A stretch of DNA of 64,000 nt from Mycobacterium gordonae (GTDB lineage Bacteria > Actinomycetota > Actinomycetes > Mycobacteriales > Mycobacteriaceae): assembly GCF_001417955.2 (NCBI RefSeq), contig NZ_LKTM01000068.1, positions 1-64,000 on the forward strand, read 5' to 3'. Shown piece after piece: positions 1 to 11,324 of the stretch (its first letter is position 1; every line of letters starts with the position of its first letter). The position numbers were made by a program, and so were the translations under genes. Below the pieces are notes generated by a model, which saw only the letters and a program-made list of their open reading frames with translations, was not told the origin of the DNA and ran no database searches.

Positions 1-5
1 CCCTT

Positions 6-902
6 CTAGCTGGGCGGCCGATCGGGGTTGAGGGTCGACGGTTGCGGCGGCTTGACGTCGGCTTCCTTGCCGCTGTCGACCGCCGGGACACCCTCTTTGA
101 CGATCACCGGGTCGCCGACGTGGACGGTGTTGAAGTACCACTCCGCGTCGGTGGGGCTCAGGCTGATGCAGCCGTGACTGACGTTGTCGACGCCCATCGC
201 GTTGACCGCCCACGGCGCCGAATGGACGTACAGACCGTGGTTGGTGATGCGGACGGCATAGTCGACCTGCAGCCGGTAACCGTCGGGGTTGTCGACGGGA
301 ATGCCGACGCTGCTCGAATCCATCATCACCGAGCGGTCTTTGGCCAGCACGCTGTACGTCCCCACCGGCGTCGCGTATTCCGGCCTGCCCATCGACGCCG
401 GCAACACGCCCGCTTCACCGAAGTGCGACCGGTGATGCGGCGCCGGGAGGGCCGGCGGCGCCGTATCGGCTTCCACCCCGTCGATGCTGACGGTGAAGGT
501 GTGGTTGGTGACATCCGCGACGCCGACCACGGCCGGACCCGTCTTGAACTCCGTGCGCAGACCGCCCACCGAGAGCGCCACGGTGCTGTGTGCCGGCCAG
601 AACCGGTCGGGCACCCATTGCACGACGTTGCTGTCCACCCATTCGAATTTGCCGCTCATCGCGGGCGCCGATGTCACTTCGATGGCGCGCTCCACGGCCT
701 CACGATCCGCGACCGGACTGCCGAAAGTCACCACGACCGGGTGGGCGACACCCACGACGGAGCCGCGTACGGGCAGCATCGCGACGATGCCGGAATAGCC
801 GCTCGAGGTGCTTGCCGCCATCAGCGTTACACCGGCGTGCCCCGCGATCACCGTCGAAGTGATACACAGGAACGCCAGCAGAGACCGGATCGCCGCCCGC
901 AT
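6..902 (-). CDS. L,D-transpeptidase (YkuD family)
   Basis: Predicted periplasmic enzyme that makes 3-3 cross-links in peptidoglycan or attaches proteins to it. The 298-residue product has a hydrophobic N-terminal signal segment (about residues 5-25), an Ig-like region (about 45-125) typical of mycobacterial Ldts, and a YkuD catalytic domain (about 130-270). The catalytic signature is visible: HG near residue 222, then SHGCISL with the nucleophile Cys245. A proline-rich tail follows. No lipobox cysteine is evident, so it is probably secreted or membrane-anchored rather than a lipoprotein. Which of the several mycobacterial Ldts it matches cannot be settled by eye. It is divergent from the ComF gene. 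Confidence 0.88.
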   Translation of the reverse strand: MRAAIRSLLAFLCITSTVIAGHAGVTLMAASTSSGYSGIVAMLPVRGSVVGVAHPVVVTFGSPVADREAVERAIEVTSAPAMSGKFEWVDSNVVQWVPDRFWPAHSTVALSVGGLRTEFKTGPAVVGVADVTNHTFTVSIDGVEADTAPPALPAPHHRSHFGEAGVLPASMGRPEYATPVGTYSVLAKDRSVMMDSSSVGIPVDNPDGYRLQVDYAVRITNHGLYVHSAPWAVNAMGVDNVSHGCISLSPTDAEWYFNTVHVGDPVIVKEGVPAVDSGKEADVKPPQPSTLNPDRPPS

Positions 903-1071
903 GGCTTTTTCTCCAGGGTTAATTTGTCGGATGGGTAATAAGACGTCGCTGCTCGAATGGTAGGGCCGCCACCAGCGCGTAAACGTAAGCGCGCGTGCGC
1001 AAGTCGGTCAGTGTTTGGTTACAAGTCGGTCTCCATCCGGCCTTGTCACCCCCTACGGCGACACTGTGCTC

Positions 1072-1713
1072 ATGCTCGACTTGCTCGACCTGGTTGCGCC
1101 GCTGCAATGCGGCGGCTGCGGAGTTCCGGCAACCCGATGGTGTCCGGCGTGCGCCGCCGCACTCGCCGTCGAGCCGGGCGAGCCGCTGGTGATCAGTCCC
1201 CGCATCGACCCGGAAGTCCCCGTGTTCGCGCTCGGCCGCTATACCGGCGTCCGCCGCCAGGCCGTCCTGGCGCTCAAGGAGCGCGGCCGTGCAGACCTGG
1301 TGACACCCCTGGCGCACGCCCTGGCCGTCGGCCTCCACCGGCTCTGGTGCTGGGGCATGGTGGAAACCCCGCTGACGATCGTGCCCGCGCCCACCCGGCG
1401 CTCCGCGGCCCGCCGGCGCGGCGGGGATCCGATCGCCCGGATCGCGCACGCCGCCGTGGCCGCCAACCCGGACGTCACGGTCACCGCCGCGTTACGCATG
1501 CGGGCCCTGGCCCGCGACTCGGTGGGACTGGACAGCTCGGCCCGCGAACGCAACATCGCCGGCCGGGTTCGGCTGCGCGGTCCACGGCCCGACACCGAGG
1601 TGTTGGTCGTCGACGACGTCGTCACCACCGGGGCCACGGCCCGGGAATCCGTTCGGGTGCTGCGGGCCGCCGGCGTGCGGGTAGCCGCGGTTCTCGCCAT
1701 CGCCGCCGCGTGA
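1072..1713 (+). CDS. ComF-family phosphoribosyltransferase-like protein
   Basis: 213-residue ComF/GntX-type protein, the syntenic equivalent of Rv3242c. The N-terminus has a CxxC...CxxC zinc ribbon (CGGCG, then CPAC). The C-terminal half carries the PRPP-binding loop VVDDVVTTGATARES, characteristic of type I phosphoribosyltransferases. ComF proteins assist DNA uptake in competent bacteria, but the role in mycobacteria is unknown. The frame is open further upstream to about 1015. The ATG at 1072 is preferred because the CGGC zinc ribbon then begins about 12 residues in, as in homologues. It precedes the hibernation factor by 220 bp. Confidence 0.82.
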   Translation: MLDLLDLVAPLQCGGCGVPATRWCPACAAALAVEPGEPLVISPRIDPEVPVFALGRYTGVRRQAVLALKERGRADLVTPLAHALAVGLHRLWCWGMVETPLTIVPAPTRRSAARRRGGDPIARIAHAAVAANPDVTVTAALRMRALARDSVGLDSSARERNIAGRVRLRGPRPDTEVLVVDDVVTTGATARESVRVLRAAGVRVAAVLAIAAA

Positions 1714-1795
1714 AGAACTCGCAACAGGTCTGCGAATGGGGTGGCACGGTGAGGCGAACAAGGGCTAACGTCGACAACACCAGCAGCACCCGCGG

Positions 1796-1806
1796 TAGGA
1801 GGTGAG
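1796..1806 (+). promoter_or_regulatory. orphan perfect Shine-Dalgarno sequence upstream of hpf
   Basis: TAGGAGGTGAG matches the 16S anti-SD over at least nine bases, yet no convincing coding start follows at the right spacing. The only readings are a GTG overlapping the SD itself (27 codons, 1802-1885) and a 15-codon TTG frame at 1818. It sits about 130 nt upstream of the hibernation-factor start, in the 1714-1933 intergenic stretch. It may be a leader-peptide site, a ribosome standby site, or chance. Confidence 0.3.
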
Positions 1807-1933
1807 AATACGATCTCTTGCTCCGGCGGGCAGCCTGCGGCGGTGGCTCTTTCGTACCGCTCTAACCCCGTCGGCGCGTATCTGAATCAGTGCCGGGCAC
1901 GCAGGTCGCGTGTGACGTGAAAAGAGAAACGAG

Positions 1934-2644
1934 TTGTCACGAATGCCAAGGCTTACCGCGGATTCCGAGCAGGTTCTCGATGCAGCCGGAACCGAAGACC
2001 AGGCCGAACCGACGGCCAACGCCGAGATCGTGTTCAAAGGGCGCAACGTCGAGATACCCGATCATTTCCGTGTCTACGTTTCACAGAAGCTCGCCCGCTG
2101 CGAGCGGTTCGACAAGACCATCTACCTTTTCGACGTCGAGCTTGACCATGAGCGCAACCGCCGCCAACGCAAGGCCTGTCAGCGCATAGAGATCACCGCC
2201 CGCGGTCGCGGCCCGGTCGTGCGCGGCGAGGCCTGCGCCGACAGTTTCTACGCGGCGCTGGAATCGGCCGTCGCCAAGCTGGAGAACCGGCTGCGCCGCG
2301 GCAAAGATCGCCGCAAGGTGCATTACGGCGACAAGACGCCGGTGTCGCTGGCCGAGGCCACCGCGGTGCTGCCGCCGCCGGAGAAGGCGTTCAACGCCGA
2401 ACCGGCCGATGCGCACGATCACCTGGGCGCCGAGCCGGACCGCAAGGACCATAAAGACCACGAGCCGGGCAAGGTGGTGCGCACCAAGGAGCACCCGGCC
2501 AAGCCGATGTCGGTCGACGACGCGCTCTACGAGATGGAGCTCGTCGGGCACGACTTCTTCCTGTTCTTCGACAAGGAGACCGAGCGGCCGTCGGTGGTTT
2601 ATCGCAGGCACGCCTACGACTACGGCCTGATCAGATTGGCCTGA
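1934..2644 (+). CDS. hpf: long-form ribosome hibernation promoting factor
   Basis: 236-residue dual-domain HPF, equivalent to Rv3241c. The N-terminal domain (about 30-130: FKGRNVEIPDHFRVYVSQKL...) is the S30AE/YfiA fold that occupies the mRNA channel of the 30S subunit. A charged, poorly conserved linker follows. The C-terminal domain (about 180-236, MSVDDALYEMELVGHDFFLF...YGLIRLA) drives dimerisation of long HPFs into 100S particles or stabilises idle 70S. A TTG start at 1934 gives MSRMPR; ATG 1943 is the alternative. It lies directly upstream of secA1 in the same direction. Confidence 0.9.
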   Translation: MSRMPRLTADSEQVLDAAGTEDQAEPTANAEIVFKGRNVEIPDHFRVYVSQKLARCERFDKTIYLFDVELDHERNRRQRKACQRIEITARGRGPVVRGEACADSFYAALESAVAKLENRLRRGKDRRKVHYGDKTPVSLAEATAVLPPPEKAFNAEPADAHDHLGAEPDRKDHKDHEPGKVVRTKEHPAKPMSVDDALYEMELVGHDFFLFFDKETERPSVVYRRHAYDYGLIRLA

Positions 2645-2657
2645 TCACCCCGTCACC

Positions 2658-2663
2658 TAGGAT
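2658..2663 (+). promoter_or_regulatory. candidate -10 element of secA1
   Basis: TAGGAT fits the mycobacterial TANNNT -10 consensus and lies about 44 nt upstream of the secA1 GTG, leaving a short leader that contains an AGGGGA ribosome-binding site. Position and sequence are seen; activity is inferred. Confidence 0.4.
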
Positions 2664-2706
2664 GGGGGTCGCCTGAAAGACTCCTACCCAACAGGGGAAC
2701 AAAGCT

Positions 2707-5559
<2,853 letters not shown>

Positions 5560-5567
5560 CAGCCCGT

Positions 5568-6329
5568 TCAGACGGCTAAGACGAACGCGTCGACCGGCTG
5601 CGCGTAGCCTCGCAGGTTCAGTCGACGTCGCCGGGCCGTAGCTGCGTGCTCGTCGGCTACTCCGGTCGCGACGAGCAACTCCCCGCCCTTGGCGTGTTGC
5701 TGCATCCGCGCCGCGACGTTGACCGGATCGCCCAGGGCGGTGAAGTCGACGACCGCGTCGCCGACGTTGCCCACGTACGCGATGCCGGCATTGACCGCCA
5801 CACCCAACTCCAGCCACGGGCCCTCGGCGCTGCCGTAACCGACCGCTTGCAGCAGGTCCAATCCGGCCGCGACGGCATGGCCTCGGTACTGCGGACCGCT
5901 GATGCCGCGCACGAAGAACGCCATCACCTCGTCGCCGATCAGTTTGTCGATCACCGCGTCGTGCCGGAGCAGCGTCTGCGTCGCGGCCCTATAGAACCGG
6001 TTCAGCAGGGCCGCGAAGTCCTTGGCCGCGCCGCGCTGACCCAGCGCGGTGGACCCCCGGACGTCGGCGAACAGCACCGCGACGTCCACCTCGGCACCGC
6101 CCGCCGGCAGTGCGTCGCAGCAACGGCTGCACAGGTTCGGGTTCTTGCGCGAGGGACTGAACCCGGCGACCGCGAGAACCCGGCCGGCGGGGCCGCCGAA
6201 CGGGTTGTTGCACAGCTTGCATCGCGGCGCCGATGGCAGGTAGCGGAACACCCGCCGTGCCTTGACCAGCGACGCGTGACCGTCGGTGAGGACGCTGTCC
6301 CAGGGGTTGTGTTCGATCACCGTGACCAT
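5568..6329 (-). CDS. class III adenylate/guanylate cyclase with N-terminal cysteine cluster
   Basis: 253 residues, no membrane segments. An N-terminal four-cysteine cluster (C37xxC40, C67xxC70, possibly Zn or Fe-S) precedes a class III cyclase homology domain (about 80-250). Visible catalytic residues are metal Asp89 in FADVRGST, Lys129 and metal Asp133 in DKLIGDEVMAFF, Asn204 and Arg208 in DFTALGDPVNVAARM. Threonine sits where most cyclases use a purine-specifying Asp, the class IIIb arrangement. The enzyme should be active and make cAMP, though cGMP is not excluded. It is divergent from the LuxR-type regulator. Its promoter looks leaderless: TAGCCT ends six bases before the ATG, and a shared upstream motif lies at 6358-6380. 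Confidence 0.85.
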   Translation of the reverse strand: MVTVIEHNPWDSVLTDGHASLVKARRVFRYLPSAPRCKLCNNPFGGPAGRVLAVAGFSPSRKNPNLCSRCCDALPAGGAEVDVAVLFADVRGSTALGQRGAAKDFAALLNRFYRAATQTLLRHDAVIDKLIGDEVMAFFVRGISGPQYRGHAVAAGLDLLQAVGYGSAEGPWLELGVAVNAGIAYVGNVGDAVVDFTALGDPVNVAARMQQHAKGGELLVATGVADEHAATARRRRLNLRGYAQPVDAFVLAV

Positions 6330-6357
6330 GGGCCCAGGCTAGGGCCACGCAACGGGG

Positions 6358-6380
6358 CGTCACATGGGGCAGTTGCCCCA
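6358..6380 (-). promoter_or_regulatory. shared operator-like motif, copy 1
   Basis: The minus strand reads TGGGGCAACTGCCCCATGTG and then ACG. The core TGGGGCA-N2-TGCCCCA is a perfect inverted repeat (6365-6380). The last base of CATG lies 33 nt from the cyclase ATG and 27 nt from the last base of its TAGCCT -10 element. Copies 2 and 3 near 7937 and 11272 have the same geometry. The site is also about 37 nt upstream of the divergent LuxR-type regulator, so it may control both genes. Confidence 0.6.
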
Positions 6381-6417
6381 GTAAGTGCAGAAGCCCCATA
6401 GCGTGCAGAATGAGGGC

Positions 6418-7941
6418 GTGCGCAAAGCCGAGTTGCTGGCGGCTATCTCGCTGGCTATCGACCTCGGTCTGGGTCAACCGATGGAACACATGCTTCGGTC
6501 CACCCTGATCGCGACCCGCGTCGCCGACCGGATGGGTCTGGACGCGGGCCAGCGCGCGACGGTGTACTACGCCAATCTGGTGGGCTGGATCGGTTGTCAC
6601 GCCGATTCCCATGAACTTTCGGCGCTGTTCGGTGACGACATAGCGTTCCGGGCCGACACCTACGGGGTGGATATGGCCGGCCTGCCGTTCCTGCGTCTGA
6701 TGGTCAGCCACGTCGGGCGCGGACTGCCGGCGTGGGAACGCGGACTGCGCTCGGCGGCCTTCCTGCTCACCGCCCGCAACCAGGTGGCCAGCCTGATCAG
6801 TTCCCATTGCAGTTCGGCCGGGGTGCTGTCCGACCGGATCGGCCTGGACAGCGAGGTGGGGGCGGCACTGGCCTACATCTTCGAGCGCTGGGACGGCCGG
6901 GGAATGCCGAATGGCGCTCGCGGAGAAGGCATTCCACTTGAGATCCACATCGTCCACCTGGCCGATGTCATCGAGGTCCACCTGCGCACAGGCGGCCTGG
7001 ATCACGCGGTCGAGACCGCCCGGTCCCGCCGTGGCACGCAGTTCAGCCCTGCGGTGGCCGATGTGTTCACCCGCGATGCGGCCGCGATCGTCGACGGCCT
7101 ACTCGAAATAGACGTGTGGACCGCGGCGCTGGCGCAGGCGCCCGACCGCGACCGCATCATCGGCGCCGACGAGATCAACGAATTACTCAGGGCGATGGCG
7201 GATTTCGTCGATCTGAAATGTCCATGTTCGCCGGGCTACTCGCGCGGTGTCGCCGATCTGGCGGCTGCGGCGGCCCGGCACTGCCGCATGCCGCCGGCCG
7301 ATATCACCCGTCTGTACCGCGCGGGCCTGGTCCAGGGTCTGGGCAGATTGGGTGTGTCCAACCAGATCTGGGAGAAGAAGGGTCCGCTGAGTACGGCCGA
7401 ATGGGAGCGGGTACGGATGTACCCCTACCTGACCGGCCGGATCCTGAGCCGGATCGACGGCCTGGAGTCGGTGGTGTCGGTGGCCACCAAGCATGAGGAG
7501 CGTATCGACGGATCCGGCTTTCCCCGAGGCCTTTCCGGCAACGAATTGACCGCTCAGGACCGGCTTCTCGCCGCCGTGGTGGCCTACCGGCAACTGCTGG
7601 AGCCACGCCCGCAACGGGCCGCCCTCGATCCGGACGCCGCCGCGGCCGAACTACGCCGGGAAGCGCGCGGCGGACGGCTGGACGCCGACTCGGTGGAAGC
7701 CGTGCTGGCCGCGGCCGGGCATCGGGCCACCCGGCGCACCTCATGGTCTTCCGGGCTCACCGCCCGTGAGGTGGAAGTCCTGCGACTCGTCGCGCAGGGC
7801 CGGTCGAACCGTGAAATCGCCAGCCAGCTGTTCATCGCCGAGAAGACCGCGCGCAATCACGTCGAGCGGATCTATACGAAGTTGGGCGTCAACAACCGCA
7901 CCCAGGCAAGCCTTGCGGCGATCGACCGCGGGATGATTTGA
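6418..7941 (+). CDS. LuxR-type regulator with two degenerate HD-GYP modules
   Basis: 507-residue predicted DNA-binding regulator. Two HD-GYP-like halves occupy most of the chain; their hallmarks are [12 protein letters not shown] (about 155) and [15 protein letters not shown] (about 360). Both have lost the HD metal pair: the usual LLHDIG is LVGWIG in the first half and LVQGLGR in the second. c-di-GMP phosphodiesterase activity is therefore unlikely and a sensory role more likely. The last 60 residues (about 446-505) are a classic LuxR/FixJ helix-turn-helix, [25 protein letters not shown] at 6418 is chosen because the in-frame ATG at 6385 lies in the promoter region between the shared motif and a TAGCGT -10 candidate at 6399. 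Confidence 0.8.
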   Translation: MRKAELLAAISLAIDLGLGQPMEHMLRSTLIATRVADRMGLDAGQRATVYYANLVGWIGCHADSHELSALFGDDIAFRADTYGVDMAGLPFLRLMVSHVGRGLPAWERGLRSAAFLLTARNQVASLISSHCSSAGVLSDRIGLDSEVGAALAYIFERWDGRGMPNGARGEGIPLEIHIVHLADVIEVHLRTGGLDHAVETARSRRGTQFSPAVADVFTRDAAAIVDGLLEIDVWTAALAQAPDRDRIIGADEINELLRAMADFVDLKCPCSPGYSRGVADLAAAAARHCRMPPADITRLYRAGLVQGLGRLGVSNQIWEKKGPLSTAEWERVRMYPYLTGRILSRIDGLESVVSVATKHEERIDGSGFPRGLSGNELTAQDRLLAAVVAYRQLLEPRPQRAALDPDAAAAELRREARGGRLDADSVEAVLAAAGHRATRRTSWSSGLTAREVEVLRLVAQGRSNREIASQLFIAEKTARNHVERIYTKLGVNNRTQASLAAIDRGMI

Positions 7942-7961
7942 GGCAAGCGCCCCATGTGACC
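7937..7961 (+). promoter_or_regulatory. shared operator-like motif, copy 2
   Basis: TTTGAGGCAAGCGCCCCATG followed by TGACC overlaps the stop codon of the upstream regulator. The final G of CATG (7956) lies 34 nt before the ABC-transporter ATG at 7991, and 27 nt from the last base of a weak GATGAT -10 candidate. This almost duplicates copy 3 (18 of 20 bases identical) and matches copy 1. Confidence 0.6.
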
Positions 7962-7990
7962 GGTCCCGCCGCCGGCCGATGATCCTCAGC

Positions 7991-9604
7991 ATGACCGCAC
8001 TAGTACATGCCATCGATGTGAGCCGACGGGTCGGCACACGACAAATCCTGCAGAAACTGTCGCTCCGCATAGAACCAGGGGAGCTGGTCGCCATCGCCGG
8101 TGGCAGCGGAGCGGGAAAGACCACTCTGCTGAAAATCCTTGCGGGACTGCAGCCGCCGACCGGCGGGGCGGTCTCGCACACCGTGGCCGGAGAAGGCGCC
8201 GGACGAAAAGCAGGTGTCGGCTACGTGCCCCAGGACGACATCATCCACGTCGAAATGCCGCTCCGCCGCACGCTGCGCTACGCGGCGCGGCTCCGACTGC
8301 CGGCGGGCACCACCGCCGGCGAGGCGGACCGTGCGGTCGAGCAGGTCATGAAGGATCTCGACCTGACCGACCGGGCCGAGGTGCCGGTGCGTTCGCTGTC
8401 CGGCGGCCAGCGCAAGCGCGCCAGCATCGCCGTCGAACTGCTGACCCGCCCGCGCCTGTTCTTCCTCGACGAACCGACCTCCGGGCTCGACCCCTCGACG
8501 GCGGCCGATGTGATGCGGCTGTTGCGCGGCCTTAGCCGGCGCGGGGTGACGGTCGTGCTCACCACGCATGAGCCGGCCGGCATCGATCAGTGTGACCGGG
8601 TGATCTTCCTGGCCCGCGACGGCCATCTCGCATTCAACGGCAGCCCGGCGAACGCACGCCGGCATTTCGGGGTGCACAACCTGGCCGACGTGTATAACCG
8701 ACTGGTCGGCGACTACATCCCGATGATCGAGCCGATCGCACACCGGACGAGCGCGACGACGCCCGCCGGTCCGGAAATCAAGCGCCCGAACGCCTTTCGG
8801 CAGTGGTGGCTGCTGACGCGCCGCAATGCCGACGTGCTGGTCCGCAACCGGCTGACCCTGGCGGTGCTGCTCGGTTCACCGGTACTGGTCACGGCCATGA
8901 TGGCGACGCTGTTCCGGCGCGGGGCGTTGGACCCCGGTGGCGCCGGCGATGTCGGCCCGGCCCAGATCGTCTTCTGGATCGCGTTCGACGGCTTCTTCTT
9001 CGGCCTCACCTACGGTCTGTTGCAAATCGTCGGGGAGATCGCCGTGTTCCGGCGGGAACGCCTTGCCGGGCTCAGCGTGGCGGCCTACGTGGCGTCCAAG
9101 GTCACCGCCCTGCTGCCGGTGCTGGCCGCGGTGAGCGCAGTGCTGCTGCTCGTGCTGCGGGGTCTGGGCCGGTTGCCGGCCGCCGGATGGCATGTCTACG
9201 CCCTGCTATTCGCGACGATGGTGATCGAAGCGACCTCCGCGCTGGCCCTTGGCCTGCTCGCCTCCGCCGCGGTGCACAACGCCGCACAGGCGGCGCTCGC
9301 GCTGCCTATGCTGTGCTTCCCGCAGGTGTTGTTCGGCGGCGCCATCGTCCCCGTCGACAAGATGGCCCTGCCGGGGCGGTTGATGAGCCTCGGGCTGTCC
9401 AACCGCCATGCGTTCGAAGCGCTGGGGCGTGATCTGAACCTGGACCGGTTCACCACCACGATGCCGGCCATGTCCGGCTACCGGGAGACGTTCAGCGGAG
9501 GCACCGGTGGAAGTCTGCTGGCGCTGGGCTGCTTCGCGGTCGCGCTCACGCTGGCCACGGTGTGGGTACTGGACCGCAGGTCCGGCGTCAGGTCGGCCGG
9601 CTGA
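7991..9604 (+). CDS. ABCG-type transporter, fused ATPase and membrane domain
   Basis: 537-residue half-transporter expected to work as a homodimer, probably an exporter. The ATPase comes first: Walker A GGSGAGKTTL (about 34), signature LSGGQRKRAS, Walker B LFFLDEPTSGLDPST and H-loop TTHEP. About 120 residues later, an ABC-2 type membrane domain with about six hydrophobic segments follows (about 285-530). The ATPase-then-TM order resembles the eukaryotic ABCG/White family and the C-terminal part of Rv1747, without FHA domains. Substrate unknown. ATG 7991 is preferred over 7979 because it keeps the same distance to the shared motif as its sister promoters. Its 3' end overlaps the convergent phosphatase gene by 17 bp. 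Confidence 0.85.
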   Translation: MTALVHAIDVSRRVGTRQILQKLSLRIEPGELVAIAGGSGAGKTTLLKILAGLQPPTGGAVSHTVAGEGAGRKAGVGYVPQDDIIHVEMPLRRTLRYAARLRLPAGTTAGEADRAVEQVMKDLDLTDRAEVPVRSLSGGQRKRASIAVELLTRPRLFFLDEPTSGLDPSTAADVMRLLRGLSRRGVTVVLTTHEPAGIDQCDRVIFLARDGHLAFNGSPANARRHFGVHNLADVYNRLVGDYIPMIEPIAHRTSATTPAGPEIKRPNAFRQWWLLTRRNADVLVRNRLTLAVLLGSPVLVTAMMATLFRRGALDPGGAGDVGPAQIVFWIAFDGFFFGLTYGLLQIVGEIAVFRRERLAGLSVAAYVASKVTALLPVLAAVSAVLLLVLRGLGRLPAAGWHVYALLFATMVIEATSALALGLLASAAVHNAAQAALALPMLCFPQVLFGGAIVPVDKMALPGRLMSLGLSNRHAFEALGRDLNLDRFTTTMPAMSGYRETFSGGTGGSLLALGCFAVALTLATVWVLDRRSGVRSAG

Positions 9605-11228
9605 GCCGCACCCGACCCACTTCGTCCAGCGCGTCGGCGCCGCGGGGCTGTTCGAACAGCACCTCGGCGCCGCGGCCGTCCACCAGCAGGGTGGCGATGG
9701 TGTTGCCGAACAGGGGACCGCAGGTGTTCACCCAGGACAGCGGAGGCGCCGGAACGTGGCGCAGGCGCGCCCACCAGCGTGCCAGCTTGGCAGCGGGACG
9801 CGTCCAAGCCAGGGTGAACACCGGCTTGACGAACAGCGGCACGTAGTTGTTCACCGGTGAGCACACCAGTTGGTGCACCGCGGCCGGCTCACCTGACTCA
9901 CCGGCCCACTCGGCGCGCGCGGCGTAGCTGTGGTGCACGTCGCCGGACAGCACGTTGACGGTGGCCGGCCCGGGGGAATGACCGGCCACCGATCGAATCA
10001 GCTCGGCCAGCCGTTCGAACGATTTGTGGAACGCCGGCCAGTGTTCGAAATCCACTGCCTGGCGCGTCTTTTCGGCAAGCCTGCCGGGCAGCCCGGGCCG
10101 GTCGGCGTTGCGTTCGTTGACCGCTTCCAAGTCTCCGAGGGCGGGCGGCATCAGCCACGGCACCGACGTGGCCAGCATCAGGTGGTCCAATTCGTCGAGG
10201 CCGTCGCAGACCTGTGACTGCACCCAGTCGAACTCGTGCTCCCCGATCATCATGCGTTGGCCCGAGTCCAGGATCCGGCCATTGCGTGAGTCGATCATGA
10301 TGAGCCGGCTGCGGCCGAGATCCCATCGGTAGCTGAACCTGACGCCCTTGTTGCCGTCCACCTCTGCGTCGGCGCGGTCAGCCAGCTCGACCAGGTGTGG
10401 CCAGCAGTCACCGTCGGTCGCCAGCAGGCGCCGGTAGTCCTCGTCCGCGGCCAGCTCAGCCGGGCTCAGGTTGCCCAGGTGCTGATACACCCAGTAAGAG
10501 GCCAGCCCGGCTCTGATCCGGTCGCGCCACCAGGGTTTCTCCTGCATGTCGGCCCGCCAGGAAGCCGACGTGTTCCAGTCGTCCCTGATGTCGTGGTCGT
10601 CGAAGATCATCGCGGTGGGAACCGTGGACATCAGCCACCTGATCTCGGGGTCGCTCCACGAATGACGGTACAGCCGTTCGTATTCGGTGAAACTGACCAC
10701 CTCGTCCGGCGGACGCTTGGCCCGCTTGGCCCGGCCGCGGCGGCCGGCCAGTCGTCGCCGCGCCTCTGGTGTCAGCTCATCGGCGTACAACTGGTCTCCG
10801 AGCAGGATGAGCGCCTCGGGCCAGTCGTCGGTGGGCTGGGTGGCCATCCGGGCGGCGTACACGTCCAGCGCGTCGAACCCGAGTTTCGACTCGATGCTCG
10901 AGTCGTCGGTCTTGGGGTACCGGCACGATCCGAAGATCGCCCGCAGCCGATGGGTGGATTCCGGCCCCCGGGTCCGGATGACGCTCGGCGGGAACGTTGA
11001 ATCCGGCAGCGGCCAAACCACTTCGCCGTCGCACGTGACGTCGTATTCGGTGACGGTGTCCGGAGTCAGCCCGGTCACCGTCACCAGGGCATAGTGGTGA
11101 TCCTGCACGGTGAACGTCCGGGCCGATCCGCCCAGCACCTGCACCGTTGCCGCACTGTCGGTTTGGACCCACACCAGCGCGGTCGTATCGGACACGTGCC
11201 GCAACGCGGGACCGAGCAAGAGTGCCAT
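9588..11228 (-). CDS. PhoD-like metallophosphatase, no signal peptide
   Basis: 546-residue member of the alkaline phosphatase D / metallophosphoesterase superfamily. An N-terminal fibronectin-like region (about 1-85) precedes the catalytic domain. Metal-binding motifs seen are FGSCRYPK, LLGDQLYADE, FDDHDIRDDWN and LSGDVHHSYAAR. No Tat or Sec signal is present, unlike secreted PhoD, so the protein is probably cytosolic and its substrate may be an internal phosphodiester or phosphomonoester. It is divergent from the MddA-like gene (96 bp apart) and lies in the signalling block containing cyclase, regulator and exporter. Confidence 0.85.
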   Translation of the reverse strand: MALLLGPALRHVSDTTALVWVQTDSAATVQVLGGSARTFTVQDHHYALVTVTGLTPDTVTEYDVTCDGEVVWPLPDSTFPPSVIRTRGPESTHRLRAIFGSCRYPKTDDSSIESKLGFDALDVYAARMATQPTDDWPEALILLGDQLYADELTPEARRRLAGRRGRAKRAKRPPDEVVSFTEYERLYRHSWSDPEIRWLMSTVPTAMIFDDHDIRDDWNTSASWRADMQEKPWWRDRIRAGLASYWVYQHLGNLSPAELAADEDYRRLLATDGDCWPHLVELADRADAEVDGNKGVRFSYRWDLGRSRLIMIDSRNGRILDSGQRMMIGEHEFDWVQSQVCDGLDELDHLMLATSVPWLMPPALGDLEAVNERNADRPGLPGRLAEKTRQAVDFEHWPAFHKSFERLAELIRSVAGHSPGPATVNVLSGDVHHSYAARAEWAGESGEPAAVHQLVCSPVNNYVPLFVKPVFTLAWTRPAAKLARWWARLRHVPAPPLSWVNTCGPLFGNTIATLLVDGRGAEVLFEQPRGADALDEVGRVRLSRPT

Positions 11229-11271
11229 TCAACCACCCTAGAACCACCCCAGAGGCACGCGCCGCTCCGAG

Positions 11272-11291
11272 TTTGAGGCATCCGCCCCATG
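11272..11291 (+). promoter_or_regulatory. shared operator-like motif, copy 3
   Basis: TTTGAGGCATCCGCCCCATG. The final G lies 33 nt before the ATG of the MddA-like gene at 11325 and 27 nt from the last base of an AACAAT -10-like hexamer. Spacing and sequence match copies 1 and 2, suggesting one regulator acting on all three promoters. Confidence 0.6.
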
Positions 11292-11324
11292 CCCACACGC
11301 ATGGTCGCGCCGAACAATCAGCCC

